A stretch of DNA of 64,000 nucleotides from Bhargavaea cecembensis DSE10 (GTDB lineage: Bacteria; Bacillota; Bacilli; Bacillales_A; Planococcaceae). Where the stretch lies: contig NZ_AOFT01000005.1 in NCBI RefSeq assembly GCF_000348905.1, positions 124,001-188,000 on the forward strand, given 5' to 3'. Numbering within the stretch: the stretch's first letter is position 1; every line of letters begins with the position of its first letter. The position numbers and the translations under genes are program-made. A model generated the notes under the pieces. It searched no databases and was not told where the DNA came from. It was given only the letters and a program-made list of their open reading frames with translations. Below are positions 26,935-35,138 of the stretch, in pieces.

Positions 26935-28152
26935 TCAAGCAGGTGCAGCCCGGCGTTCATCCGGCAAATACAGGGAGACCAGCCCGAGGATCGGCAGGAG
27001 GCTGATGACGACCATCGTCGTATAGACGCCCGCCAGGTCCATGAATGCCCCGATTGCGACGGAACCGATCGCCCCCATTCCAAAGGCGAATCCCACGGTC
27101 AGGCCGGCCATTGTGCCGATTTTTCCAGGAACGAGCTCCTGTGCATAAACGACAGAGACCGAAAAACTCGACATCAGGACAAATCCGATGATCCCGAGCA
27201 CCGGCGCGACAAGCCAGATCGGCAGATGAGGCAAGGCAGCAGCAAGCGGGATCGGGATCAGTGCGGAGGCCGCGATGACCCGCTTCCGGCCATAGCGGTC
27301 CGCGAACGGCCCGCCGAAAAACGTTCCCGCAGCCCCCAGCGCAAGGAACATGAAGATAAAGTACTGTGCCTGACGGACGGTAAGATCATATTCACCGGTC
27401 AGATGAAACACGTAATACCCCTGCATGTTCACTACATAAAACGACCGGACAAAAATGACGATCAGCAAAAGCGTGAGTCCGGCTTTTACCTTGCCCGGAG
27501 TGAGCCCTGAAATACCGGCGATCTGTCGTTTCCTGCCCTTGGCCGCTGCGTCTTCTTCCCTGAGACGATTGCTGGTCCATCGTGCGACCCGGCTCAGAAT
27601 CAAAATCCCGGCCGCGGCAAGGATGAGAAACCATGCGGCCCCCGCCTGCCCGAGCGGAATCAGGATCAGTGCAGTGATGACCGGGGCAAGGGCCTGTCCG
27701 CTGTTGCCGCCGACCTGAAAGATCGATTGTGACATACCGCGCTTTGCCCCGCCGGCCAGAAATGCAACGCGGGATCCTTCCGGATGGAAGATGGCCGATC
27801 CGAGACCAAGGAACATCGCCGCGACAAGCAGCATCCAGTACTCGGGCGAGAATGCGAGCAACAGAATTCCTATAAATGCAAGCGCCATGGCCGCCGGAAG
27901 CATCCACGGGCGCGGTTTTTTATCACTGATGATGCCGACCACCGGCTGCATGACCGATGACAGCATCTGCAGCACGAACGTGATCAGGCCCAGCTGAAGG
28001 TAACTGTAGCCGTTTTCCGCCTGCAGGATCGGATACATCGCCGGCACAACAGCGGAAATGGCATCGTTCAGAAGATGGCACCCGCCGATGGCGAACATGA
28101 CCGGATAGACGGGATCCGGGGCCCGTTTCAGTGAAGCAGCTGTAGCCGCCAT
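26935..28152 (-). CDS. MFS transporter, fosmidomycin-resistance (Fsr) type
   Basis: Twelve hydrophobic segments in 405 residues. The opening GGCHLLNDAISAVVPAMYPIL and the helix-5 motif IFHPEGSRVAFLAGG are close to the Fsr signature (HLxNDxxxxxxP, HPEGSR). The loop FADRYGRKRVIAAS is the MFS inter-domain motif. E. coli Fsr confers fosmidomycin resistance; the natural substrate is unknown. Ribosome site AAGGGGGAG precedes ATG at 28152. It ends the DAO-MFS pair, 14 bp after the oxidase stop, so the two are probably co-transcribed. Confidence 0.85.
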   Translation of the reverse strand: MAATAASLKRAPDPVYPVMFAIGGCHLLNDAISAVVPAMYPILQAENGYSYLQLGLITFVLQMLSSVMQPVVGIISDKKPRPWMLPAAMALAFIGILLLAFSPEYWMLLVAAMFLGLGSAIFHPEGSRVAFLAGGAKRGMSQSIFQVGGNSGQALAPVITALILIPLGQAGAAWFLILAAAGILILSRVARWTSNRLREEDAAAKGRKRQIAGISGLTPGKVKAGLTLLLIVIFVRSFYVVNMQGYYVFHLTGEYDLTVRQAQYFIFMFLALGAAGTFFGGPFADRYGRKRVIAASALIPIPLAAALPHLPIWLVAPVLGIIGFVLMSSFSVSVVYAQELVPGKIGTMAGLTVGFAFGMGAIGSVAIGAFMDLAGVYTTMVVISLLPILGLVSLYLPDERRAAPA

Positions 28153-28166
28153 AACTTCTCTCCCCC

Positions 28167-29288
28167 TTACTCCCCTGCAATCGCCTTGTCGGGACTGTAT
28201 AGAGACGGATCAATGTCAAGCGGCTCCCCTATAGCCATCTTCGCAAGCTGGACGCCGAGATAAGGCCCTACGGTCAGCCCGGAAGAGCCGAGCCCGTTCG
28301 CGAAATACAGTCCGCTGATACCGCCGAGCAGGCCGGCAACAGGCAGGTTGTCTGCCGTAAACGGCCGGTAGCCCACATTCACTTCATCGAACACCGCTTC
28401 CTCCAGAGCAGGAGCTGTGACAAAAGCTTTGTCGAGCATCTCATGGATGGCCCCGGCGGTCGGAGTCATCTCGAAATCGTGTTCGTCCTCGTGGGTCGTT
28501 CCGACAATGACCTTTCCTCCATCTGCCGGCACGATATAATGGCGGCGCGGCGGCATGATGACCGGCCATTCTCCAGTAGGCTCTTCCCCGAGCCTAAGGT
28601 GGAGGATCTGCGCTTTCTGGGCGTGGACTTCAAGCTGGAGGCCGAGCGGTGCGACCGCCTCCGCAGCCCAAGCGCCCCCTGTCACCATCACAGTATCCGC
28701 ATGAATCAGTTCTCCGCCGACAATAGCCCCGTTCACTTTTCCGCCTTCCGCAGAAACAATTGCGGATCCGCGGACGAATGTTGCATCGTGCTTTTGGGCC
28801 GCGGACAGCATCGCGTCGCGAAGCTGGCCGCCGTTTACCCTTGCAGCCCCGCTGATCCAGACCGATGCAAACCCCTCACCGAGCATCGGGACAAGTTCCC
28901 GTGTTTCCTCTTCACTGAGCCTGCGGATTTCCCCGATTTCAGGAGCCTCCACTTTTCGGGTAATTGCCCTTTCTTCCGCAAGATCCAGCACTGCAGGATC
29001 CGTATGTACGCTCACCGCACCGACACGCCGATAGCCGGTTTCCGTCTCACCATCCTGCTCAAGGGAACGGATGAGATCCGGATAAAAGGCCGCTCCCCCT
29101 TTGGCAAGTGCATACCACGCCTTGTTTCTGCGCTGTGACAGCCATGGGCAGATGATGCCTGCGGCGGCCCCCGTCGCCTGCCCCGGCTCCCCGCGGTCAA
29201 TCACTGTTACCGCATGTCCTGACTTCGAAAGATGGTAGGCGGCGGAAGCGCCAAGGATCCCGCCGCCGATAATGATTGTATGATTCAT
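28167..29288 (-). CDS. FAD-dependent amine/amino-acid oxidase (DAO family)
   Basis: Residues 3-31 are the FAD Rossmann motif (IIIGGGILGASAAYHLSKSG, then VTVIDRGEPG). The C-terminal half has the DAO-type RPFTADNLPVAGLLGGISGLYFANGLGSSGLT segment that closes over the flavin. The likely reaction is oxidative deamination or N-demethylation of an amino acid (compare glycine oxidase, sarcosine oxidase, B. subtilis YurR). No covalent-flavin Cys or His motif is obvious. With the Fsr-type carrier downstream it could form an uptake/oxidation or efflux pair; that is inference. Confidence 0.85.
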   Translation of the reverse strand: MNHTIIIGGGILGASAAYHLSKSGHAVTVIDRGEPGQATGAAAGIICPWLSQRRNKAWYALAKGGAAFYPDLIRSLEQDGETETGYRRVGAVSVHTDPAVLDLAEERAITRKVEAPEIGEIRRLSEEETRELVPMLGEGFASVWISGAARVNGGQLRDAMLSAAQKHDATFVRGSAIVSAEGGKVNGAIVGGELIHADTVMVTGGAWAAEAVAPLGLQLEVHAQKAQILHLRLGEEPTGEWPVIMPPRRHYIVPADGGKVIVGTTHEDEHDFEMTPTAGAIHEMLDKAFVTAPALEEAVFDEVNVGYRPFTADNLPVAGLLGGISGLYFANGLGSSGLTVGPYLGVQLAKMAIGEPLDIDPSLYSPDKAIAGE

Positions 29289-29441
29289 TGGCTGACACCC
29301 GATTTCTGTTAGGATTCCTCTTCTATTGTATCTGAACAGCAGGCACTGGCAAGCCGTTCCAACTTTATCCGGCGCTTCCGATGAAACATTTCGGGTATAT
29401 GAGACGTATACAGAACAGATAAAACGTACCGGGAGGCGCTT

Positions 29442-30263
29442 ATGGAATCAAGACAATGGCTGGAACAGGAACTGGAACAGATCCGCAGATGGGAAAAGGA
29501 CCAGGGGAAAGTGAGGATCTGGGACCGGATCGGCCGGATCCCCTTTGCCTTGCTGGACAAGGTGACCCCGGAGTTCATCCAAAACAAGGTGGGCAAGGCA
29601 CTGGACGAGCTCGGCAAGTTTGTCCAGACGGGCGGAGGTTACCTGAGCTCGGAAAAAGCTGTCGCCAACTACTTTCACAACCAGCAGGTCCGCACCATCG
29701 CCGATGCCAGGCGGATGCCGGTCTCCGCGATGGACGAGGCCGCAGACCGCGTTTCCGGCACCAGGACAAACGTCGCGACCGTACAGGGGGCATCCACGGG
29801 GTTTGGCGGCATCTTCACTCTGTCACTTGATATACCGGTCCTGCTCGGTCTGCAGCTGAAGACCCTCCAGGATATTGCCATGTGCTACGGATTCGATCCC
29901 GCTGACCCCAAGGAGCGGCTCTTTATCGTCAAGGTGATGCAATATGTCACTTCCGATAACCACGGCAGGGACTCCATCATAAAACAGATGGACCATCTGG
30001 ACGGCGGAAGTGAGGAAGCCCGTCGCGAAGTCGTTTCCGAGCTGAAGGGATGGCGGGAAGTCGTGCTTTCTTTCCGTGACCGCTGGGGAATGAAGAAAAT
30101 GTTCCAGCTGATTCCTGTGGCGGGTCTCGTCTTTGGCGCCATCACCAACCGGAACACGATTTCCGAACTTGCCGAAGCCGGAACCATTCTGTACCGAAAA
30201 CGCCGCATCCGGGAACGGCTTGCAACACTGGATCTTCAAACGGAGGCATCGATCAACCAATAG
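29442..30263 (+). CDS. EcsC-family protein
   Basis: A 273-residue soluble-looking protein with weakly hydrophobic helices, matching the EcsC domain: DRIGRIPFALLDKVTPEFIQ, GTRTNVATVQGASTGFGGIFTLSLDIPVLLGLQLKTLQDIA and LIPVAGLVFGAITNRNTI. EcsC is named from the B. subtilis ecsABC operon, but this gene stands alone with no EcsAB beside it, so it belongs to the widespread orphan group. Ribosome site GGGAGGCGC precedes ATG. Function is unknown; membrane association is likely. Confidence 0.82.
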   Translation: MESRQWLEQELEQIRRWEKDQGKVRIWDRIGRIPFALLDKVTPEFIQNKVGKALDELGKFVQTGGGYLSSEKAVANYFHNQQVRTIADARRMPVSAMDEAADRVSGTRTNVATVQGASTGFGGIFTLSLDIPVLLGLQLKTLQDIAMCYGFDPADPKERLFIVKVMQYVTSDNHGRDSIIKQMDHLDGGSEEARREVVSELKGWREVVLSFRDRWGMKKMFQLIPVAGLVFGAITNRNTISELAEAGTILYRKRRIRERLATLDLQTEASINQ

Positions 30264-30291
30264 CCTTTCCATAAATGCGAGACATGAAAAC

Positions 30292-30362
30292 ACGCCTGCC
30301 GGCCCGGCAGGCGTCAGACTGCAGACAAAGCGAGTCGAATACTCCTTTGTCTGCATTTTTTT
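30292..30362 (+). terminator. Two consecutive hairpins ending the EcsC gene
   Basis: First ACGCCTGCC/GGCAGGCGT, then TGCAGACAAAG/CTTTGTCTGCA followed by TTTTTTTCT. The second hairpin closely resembles one at 46855-46898. The first core recurs in the thioredoxin terminator at 31304. Confidence 0.9.
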
Positions 30363-30700
30363 CTATTCCTGAAAATCCTCCGGATTTCCGCTGAGCGCCC
30401 TTGTCGCTCAACGCTATCGCTTTTGAGCACAGTCGCCGTTCTGCGTGACGGCGTCCGCTAGTCCGCGGGCGTTGCCTTAGCCGGCGCCAGCACGAAGACT
30501 GGCGTTTGTGCGCATCGCGTAGCGGAAGATCTTCTGCGAGCATAAGCGTAGCGTTGCGGAGCATTGCGTAACACTTTTGGGCACAAAAGCGTAGCGTTGT
30601 GCCACATCCTGCGGGGTCTTCGGCCAACGCTTTTCCCGCAGGCGTCTCGGGCCCTCTGCTTCAATCCGCCATAAGGCTTATTGAGGCAAACGGTACCTGT
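30363..30700. repeat. GC-rich non-coding spacer with a CCTGCGGG hairpin repeat
   Basis: No gene is visible. AAGCGTAGCGTTGCG and AAGCGTAGCGTTGTG form a direct repeat (about 30550-30600), surrounded by further GCGTAGCG- and GCGTTG-like words. At 30608-30642, CCTGCGGGG and CCCGCAGG form a stem. A hairpin of this kind (CCTGCGGG, AAAAGCG, CCCCGCAGG) is, as I recall, a common dispersed element of Bacillaceae genomes, here in partial form. The spacer abuts the transposase remnant. Confidence 0.5.
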
Positions 30701-30734
30701 TTATATATCGAATTAACAGACTACAAAACGGGTA

Positions 30735-31075
30735 ATGGATATGCTGTCAAAATCGGATGGTACCAATCGTGATCAACTGGAAATGGTCTCGCTTGATAAG
30801 ATGGTCCCGGAGGACCACCTGGTCAGGAAACTCGAGAAAACCATCGACTTTTCGTTCATTTACAATCTCGTAGAGAATTTGTATTCAGACCGTGGCCGTC
30901 CTAGTATCGATCCGGTGGTTGTCCTCATCAAGCTTCCATTTCTCCAATACACCTTTGGCATCTTTTCGATGCGCCGCACGATCGAAGTGGTCAATACGAA
31001 CCTGGCTTACCGCTGGTTCCTGGGCTTCGCATTCTATGATTAGGTGCCTCATTTTTGTCATTCGCGTGGAAATGC
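30735..31075 (+). pseudogene. IS1182-family transposase, N-terminal remnant
   Basis: The first about 100 residues match the IS1182 transposase N-terminus: QLEMVSLDKMVPEDHLVRKL, IDFSFIYNLVENLYS, GRPSIDPVV and LAYRWFLGFAFYD. After FYD the codon expected to encode Lys is TAG, and the frame then reads VPHF as the family does before all similarity ends. So the gene has a nonsense codon and has lost its catalytic part. No terminal inverted repeats are recognised. It is a dead insertion-sequence fragment. Confidence 0.85.
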
Positions 31076-31189
31076 CGCGAGTTTTGCCCCTTAAATTCCC
31101 TTGGCAATACATGGTCAACAGAGAAATCTGGATGCCCGTCAATAAGAAGCAGGAGGGCCAAACCTAAAGCCAGCTATTCTAGACGCAAC

Positions 31190-31294
31190 GAGATTACATA
31201 ATCTCCCGGAGTCTGCACATTCCCGCAGAGAGAGATTACAAGTTTTCTTGCCGGGTCTATACATTCCTCGGTGTCAGCTATTTGGTTATCGGCG
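31190..31294. repeat. Degenerate 21-bp-period array (locus 2 of 5)
   Basis: GAGATTACA occurs at 31190 and again exactly 42 bp later; the segment divides into five 21-bp units whose fifth to twelfth positions are variants of TTACA/GCACA/CTATA. One minus-strand frame reads KLVISLC, GNVQTPG, DYVISLR in 7-residue steps. It lies next to the thioredoxin terminator. It is the most degenerate of the five arrays. Confidence 0.45.
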
Positions 31295-31303
31295 CGGATA
31301 GTA

Positions 31304-31331
31304 AAAACGCCTGCCGGCCGGCAGGCGTTTT
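31304..31331 (-). terminator. Terminator of the thioredoxin gene
   Basis: A near-continuous palindrome AAAACGCCTGCCGG/CCGGCAGGCGTTTT followed by TTAC on the minus strand. Confidence 0.88.
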
Positions 31332-31339
31332 CTGATCGT

Positions 31340-31657
31340 TCAGGAGGCAAGTCCGTCCAGGAAGGACTCGACCTCTTCTTTTGTCTTGCGATCCTTGCTG
31401 ACGAAGCGGCCCGTCTCCTCACCTTCGCTGAAAGCAACGAAGCTCGGGATGCCGTAGACATCCAGTTCACCGCACAAGTCAATAAACTTGTCGCGGTCCA
31501 CGGAGACGAAGGTATACTCGGGATAGTCCGCCTCGATCATCGGCAAGAACGGATCGATAAAGTGGCAGTCCGGGCACCAGCCGGCAGTGAACATGAACAC
31601 CACGCGCTCTTCCTGCTTCAATTCATTAAACTGCTCAATTGATTTTAACTCTTCCAT
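31340..31657 (-). CDS. Thioredoxin-like protein (YtpP type)
   Basis: 105 residues with redox motif C28-P-D-C31 in AGWCPDCHFIDPFLP, and the cis-Pro loop YGIPSFVAF near residue 70. No signal peptide, so cytosolic. WCPDC differs from the WCGPC of the main thioredoxin, fitting the YtpP-like side branch. A TTG one codon earlier is possible, but ATG sits better behind GGGGGAG. It follows the zinc-ribbon protease gene by 20 bp and probably shares its mRNA. Confidence 0.85.
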   Translation of the reverse strand: MEELKSIEQFNELKQEERVVFMFTAGWCPDCHFIDPFLPMIEADYPEYTFVSVDRDKFIDLCGELDVYGIPSFVAFSEGEETGRFVSKDRKTKEEVESFLDGLAS

Positions 31658-31677
31658 CAAAATCTCCCCCTCTTGCT

Positions 31678-33147
31678 TTACTCGGCGACTGTGACATCGG
31701 ACACCTGGAAAAAGCCATTGCTGTCGATGATGACCTTATAGTCCCGGTTTACATTGTTCTCGGTGACCGTACCGTCAGCCGCGGTCGTCTTTTCTGTTTC
31801 AGACGAATGCACGATAGCATGATCATCATAGATTTCCACCGATGTGACGTCCTGGCCGAGCAGTTCATACTTGATGCCGCTGCCGGCCAGCTCATTCGCC
31901 TCTTTTGTCAGTTTATCATAGGCAGGGCTTCCGGGTTCGACAAGATCCGCAAGCCAGAAGAAATCACCGGCATCCTTCATGAGTGTCTGGAAGTGCCCGA
32001 CTCGAAGGATGAAGTTTTCAAGTGCGATTTCGTTGAAAGTCTCGCCTTCCCAGCCGCCTTCAAACTGATCATCTTCAGGCGATGCGGCCCCGCCTTCAAA
32101 CTCATCGTACGTACCGAAGACGCCTGCAACCTGTTCCGGAGACATCGGGCTTGCCGCCCACTGATCAAGTAGTCCGGTCATGCTGTAGAGCGGAATGGCA
32201 AAGCCTACGAGGCTGTTGTCCTGCATCACGAGGGAGTTGATGCCGACCACCTTTCCTGTCTTGGCATCGATCAGCGGGCCGCCGCTGTTTCCGCGTTCGA
32301 TCCGTGCATTGATTTGATAAATATTTTCATAGATGAACCCCAATTCAAGATTCTGGTCATGGGCGGTCAGTGTACCGGTCGTCACCGTGTTGGACAGGCC
32401 ATGCGGACTGCCGATTGCGATGACTTCGGCACCAATCGGCGTAACGCCGGTTTCCACCTGGAACGGTTCGATGTTGGCATAGTCATCGACCTTGATCAAT
32501 GCAACGTCGGAGCGGTCCGAAATGCCGACCACACGGCCCTGTGATTCTTTCCCGTCACTGTTCCGGACAGTGACATCCGTGTAACCGCTCACGACGTGGG
32601 CATTTGTCGCAATCAGGCCGCCGCTTTTATAGAGGAAACCCGAGCCGATGTTTTCATCGGTAAGGATCGTGAATACCTTTGGCAGCGAATCTTTGATAAT
32701 CTGCTGGGCGTCCCGTTCCTGTCCGGCGATCTTCTCCGGCAGGATGATCGCTTCCTGGGCGACCGCATTGTCCTCCTGGATTGCGCGCTCCACCGTTCCC
32801 TCCCGGACAACCGGCTCTTCGGATTCCTCACCAGTGGATTCCTCATCGGCTTCCTCTGCCTCTTCCGGCTGCTCCTCTTCTTCGATCAGGTCTGCCTCAT
32901 CCGACTCCGGCAAGATTTCTTCCTCCGGAGCGACCGGCTCCTCTGCCGCTTCTTCGTCACCCCAGAATTGGAGCGCAGCGAATGTTCCCCCCGTCAGGAT
33001 GAACAGCGCAGCAACCGTGCCGGCGAGCAGTCCCTTTCTTTTCTTCTTCCGCTTGCCGCGTGTCAGCCGTTCGCCGCATTCCGGGCAAGTCCCTTCAAAT
33101 CGATCCGATTGATGTCCGCAGTTCGGGCATTTCATTTGTTTGTTCAC
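31678..33147 (-). CDS. Membrane HtrA-like serine protease with N-terminal zinc ribbon
   Basis: Domain order: zinc ribbon with C7, C10, C21 and C24 (CPNCG, CPECG); basic stretch; one membrane helix (about 40-60); a very acidic Glu-rich linker (64-115); a trypsin-like domain with triad H184 (ATNAHVV), D214 (SDVALIKV) and S288 (RGNSGGP); and a C-terminal region of about 170 residues. There is no PDZ domain. The zinc ribbon faces the cytoplasm and the protease the outside. YyxA/HtrA-type proteases normally lack the ribbon, so this is an uncommon fusion. The C-terminal region resembles no domain I know; it may bind substrate. Confidence 0.82.
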   Translation of the reverse strand: MNKQMKCPNCGHQSDRFEGTCPECGERLTRGKRKKKRKGLLAGTVAALFILTGGTFAALQFWGDEEAAEEPVAPEEEILPESDEADLIEEEEQPEEAEEADEESTGEESEEPVVREGTVERAIQEDNAVAQEAIILPEKIAGQERDAQQIIKDSLPKVFTILTDENIGSGFLYKSGGLIATNAHVVSGYTDVTVRNSDGKESQGRVVGISDRSDVALIKVDDYANIEPFQVETGVTPIGAEVIAIGSPHGLSNTVTTGTLTAHDQNLELGFIYENIYQINARIERGNSGGPLIDAKTGKVVGINSLVMQDNSLVGFAIPLYSMTGLLDQWAASPMSPEQVAGVFGTYDEFEGGAASPEDDQFEGGWEGETFNEIALENFILRVGHFQTLMKDAGDFFWLADLVEPGSPAYDKLTKEANELAGSGIKYELLGQDVTSVEIYDDHAIVHSSETEKTTAADGTVTENNVNRDYKVIIDSNGFFQVSDVTVAE

Positions 33148-33315
33148 TCCGTCCGCTGATGGATATGTAACGTCTATATGACCTTATAATACGACATTTA
33201 ACCCTCATTCTATCATGCCTTAAGAGGGACCGGCACACGAAAATAGATTCAATTTCATTTCTCGCCCCTGTTCCCGCTGTCGGGTATACTGGGAACTGAA
33301 AAAGGGGTGTTGTTC

Positions 33316-34092
33316 ATGTGCCTGGTATTGTTTAACCACGGCGAGCACCCGGTCTATCCGCTGATTGTGGCGGCCAACCGGGATGAGTTTTATGACCGGC
33401 CGGCTGCACCGGCCCATGTGTGGGAACAACCGGCGGGGCTTGTCGCCGGCAAGGATCTGACCGGCGGAGGAACCTGGCTCGGACTGACGCATTCAGGGCG
33501 GTTTGCAGCCCTGACCAATGTCCGGAAGCCGGATGTGCCTCCCCCACCGGGTGCCCGTTCCAGAGGCGGCATTGTCACAGACCTTCTTGATGATTCAGTG
33601 TCGATGGAAAAGACGCTGGAACGCCTTTCTGAAACGGCGGAACAATATGATCTGTACAATGTCATTGCCGGGACACCGGACCGTCTGATGTATGAGACGA
33701 ATCAGGCTCAGGGAAGTTTCACGGAAATCCCGCCCGGCACGCATGGCCTCAGCAACGCCATGCTGAATACCCCATGGCCAAAGGTCGAGCATGGGGTGGA
33801 TCGGCTTTCCAGGATTGCGGATGACGTCTGTCCGATCGATCCGGATGTGCTCTTTGAAATCCTCAGCGAGGCTGAGCCGTTCCCGGATCACCGCCTTCCG
33901 GAAACAGGCGTCGGACCGGACCTCGAACGTTCCCTTTCCCCGCTGTTTATCCGCATGAGCGGCTACGGTACCCGCTGCCAGACGGTCATCCTCATCGACC
34001 GTGATGGCCGCGCGACATTTATCGAGCGCAGTTTTGCGGACGGGAATTTCATGAACGAAGAACGCTTTACCTTCCAGATTCGCCCTCAGTGA
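33316..34092 (+). CDS. NRDE/TANGO2-family protein
   Basis: The protein starts Met-Cys: C2 would become the N-terminal nucleophile after Met removal, as proposed for this Ntn-like family. ANRDEFYDRPAAP (about residues 21-33) is the eponymous motif, and GGGTWLGLTHSGRFAALTNVR follows. An in-frame GTG three codons upstream would bury the Cys, so I choose ATG at 33316, which is also better placed behind AAAGGGG. The human relative TANGO2 affects heme and lipid handling; the bacterial role is unknown. Length 258. Confidence 0.85.
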   Translation: MCLVLFNHGEHPVYPLIVAANRDEFYDRPAAPAHVWEQPAGLVAGKDLTGGGTWLGLTHSGRFAALTNVRKPDVPPPPGARSRGGIVTDLLDDSVSMEKTLERLSETAEQYDLYNVIAGTPDRLMYETNQAQGSFTEIPPGTHGLSNAMLNTPWPKVEHGVDRLSRIADDVCPIDPDVLFEILSEAEPFPDHRLPETGVGPDLERSLSPLFIRMSGYGTRCQTVILIDRDGRATFIERSFADGNFMNEERFTFQIRPQ

Positions 34093-34104
34093 GGATGAAA
34101 GCAG

Positions 34105-34146
34105 GAGAAAACCGGCTGGCTCCGTTAGGGGCCTGCCGGTTTTCTC
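34105..34146 (+). terminator. Terminator of the NRDE gene
   Basis: 12-bp stem GAGAAAACCGGC with complement and an 18-nt loop. Its right arm overlaps the last bases of the small membrane-protein gene on the other strand. Confidence 0.82.
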
Positions 34147-34267
34147 ACATCATGAATTCCAGAAGGATGGCAATTGCGATGACCGCAAGTGCGATCCAGA
34201 ATGCCGCCCATTGCGGCTTGTCCGTATCGTAAGGGTACGGACGGCTATCCGGATAATGCTTGGCCAA
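34145..34267 (-). CDS. 40-residue single-pass membrane protein
   Basis: A TTG start lies 7 nt after GGGGGGATC. The product begins MAKHYPDSRPYPYDTDKPQW and continues into a hydrophobic helix AAFWIALAVIAIAILLEFMM that runs to the stop. A short polar, Pro/Tyr-rich head plus one C-terminal helix is a common design of Bacillales small membrane proteins. It lies 94 bp downstream of the 3-hydroxybutyrate dehydrogenase gene, same strand. I do not recognise the family; the ribosome site and helix make it credible. Confidence 0.6.
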   Translation of the reverse strand: MAKHYPDSRPYPYDTDKPQWAAFWIALAVIAIAILLEFMM

Positions 34268-34360
34268 TGCGGATCCCCCCTGTCTGCCCGACATGATCGT
34301 CTGAATTTATGATTCCCCAGACGGCTCCGGCCGAAACAGCCTCACAGAAAGGTTTTCCCT

Positions 34361-35125
34361 TTATTGTGCCGTGTAGCCGCCGTCCAGAACAACGGCCTGG
34401 CCGGTCATCCCTTTGGCGTCCTCGCCTGCAATGTATTTTGAGAGTGAGACAATCTCGCTGATTTCAATCAGCCGCTTTTGTGGGATGAGCGGATAAAGCA
34501 CTTCTCCGAGCACTTCTTCTACCGAGACGCCCCTCGTTTTTGCAAGATCGCCCATCTGATTTCTGACAAGCTCTGTATCGATATAGCCCGGGCAGATCGC
34601 ATTGACGGTGATTCCATCCTGGGCCGTTTCAAGCGCGGCTACCTTGGTCAGGCCGATTACGCCATGCTTTGCGGAATTATAGGCCGCCTTGCCAGCAAAG
34701 CCGATCAGGCCGTTGATGGAAGCCATATTGATGATGCGGCCCCACCCCTGTTTTCTCATATGAGGCAGGACATGCTTCGTCGCCATGAACGGGCCAACAA
34801 GCATAATGTCGATCAGCTGGCGATATTTTTCCGTCGGGAACTCCTCAAGGTCCGCGACATGCTGCATTCCGGCGTTGTTGATCAGGATATCGATTTTGCC
34901 GAAACGTTCAACTGTAAAGTCGATTGCGCGTTTGACGTCATCCTCTATTGTAACATCACACACAATGCCCTCGGCGCCTTCCCCAAGTGTTGCCGCCGCC
35001 TGTCTGACGCCTTCTTCGTTCATATCGGAAAGGACCACGTTCGCGCCTGCTCCGTAGAATCCTTTCGCGATTTCGAATCCGATTCCCCGTGCAGCCCCTG
35101 TTATCAGCAGTACTTTTCCTTCCAT
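34361..35125 (-). CDS. 3-hydroxybutyrate dehydrogenase (SDR)
   Basis: A 254-residue classical SDR. TGAARGIG (about residues 9-16) binds NAD, NNAG is intact, and the active site is S..Y..K (MASINGLIGF, YNSAKHG). The HVADLEEFPTEKYRQLIDIMLVGPFMATKHVLPHM segment and QKRLIEISEIVSLSKYIAGEDAKGMTGQAVVLDGGYTAQ ending are close to D-3-hydroxybutyrate dehydrogenases (B. subtilis YxjF). ATG at 35125 follows AAAGGGGAG. It oxidises 3-hydroxybutyrate to acetoacetate if the call is right. It is the last enzyme gene of the LacI-linked set. Confidence 0.85.
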   Translation of the reverse strand: MEGKVLLITGAARGIGFEIAKGFYGAGANVVLSDMNEEGVRQAAATLGEGAEGIVCDVTIEDDVKRAIDFTVERFGKIDILINNAGMQHVADLEEFPTEKYRQLIDIMLVGPFMATKHVLPHMRKQGWGRIINMASINGLIGFAGKAAYNSAKHGVIGLTKVAALETAQDGITVNAICPGYIDTELVRNQMGDLAKTRGVSVEEVLGEVLYPLIPQKRLIEISEIVSLSKYIAGEDAKGMTGQAVVLDGGYTAQ

Positions 35126-35138
35126 ATCTGTCTCCCCT

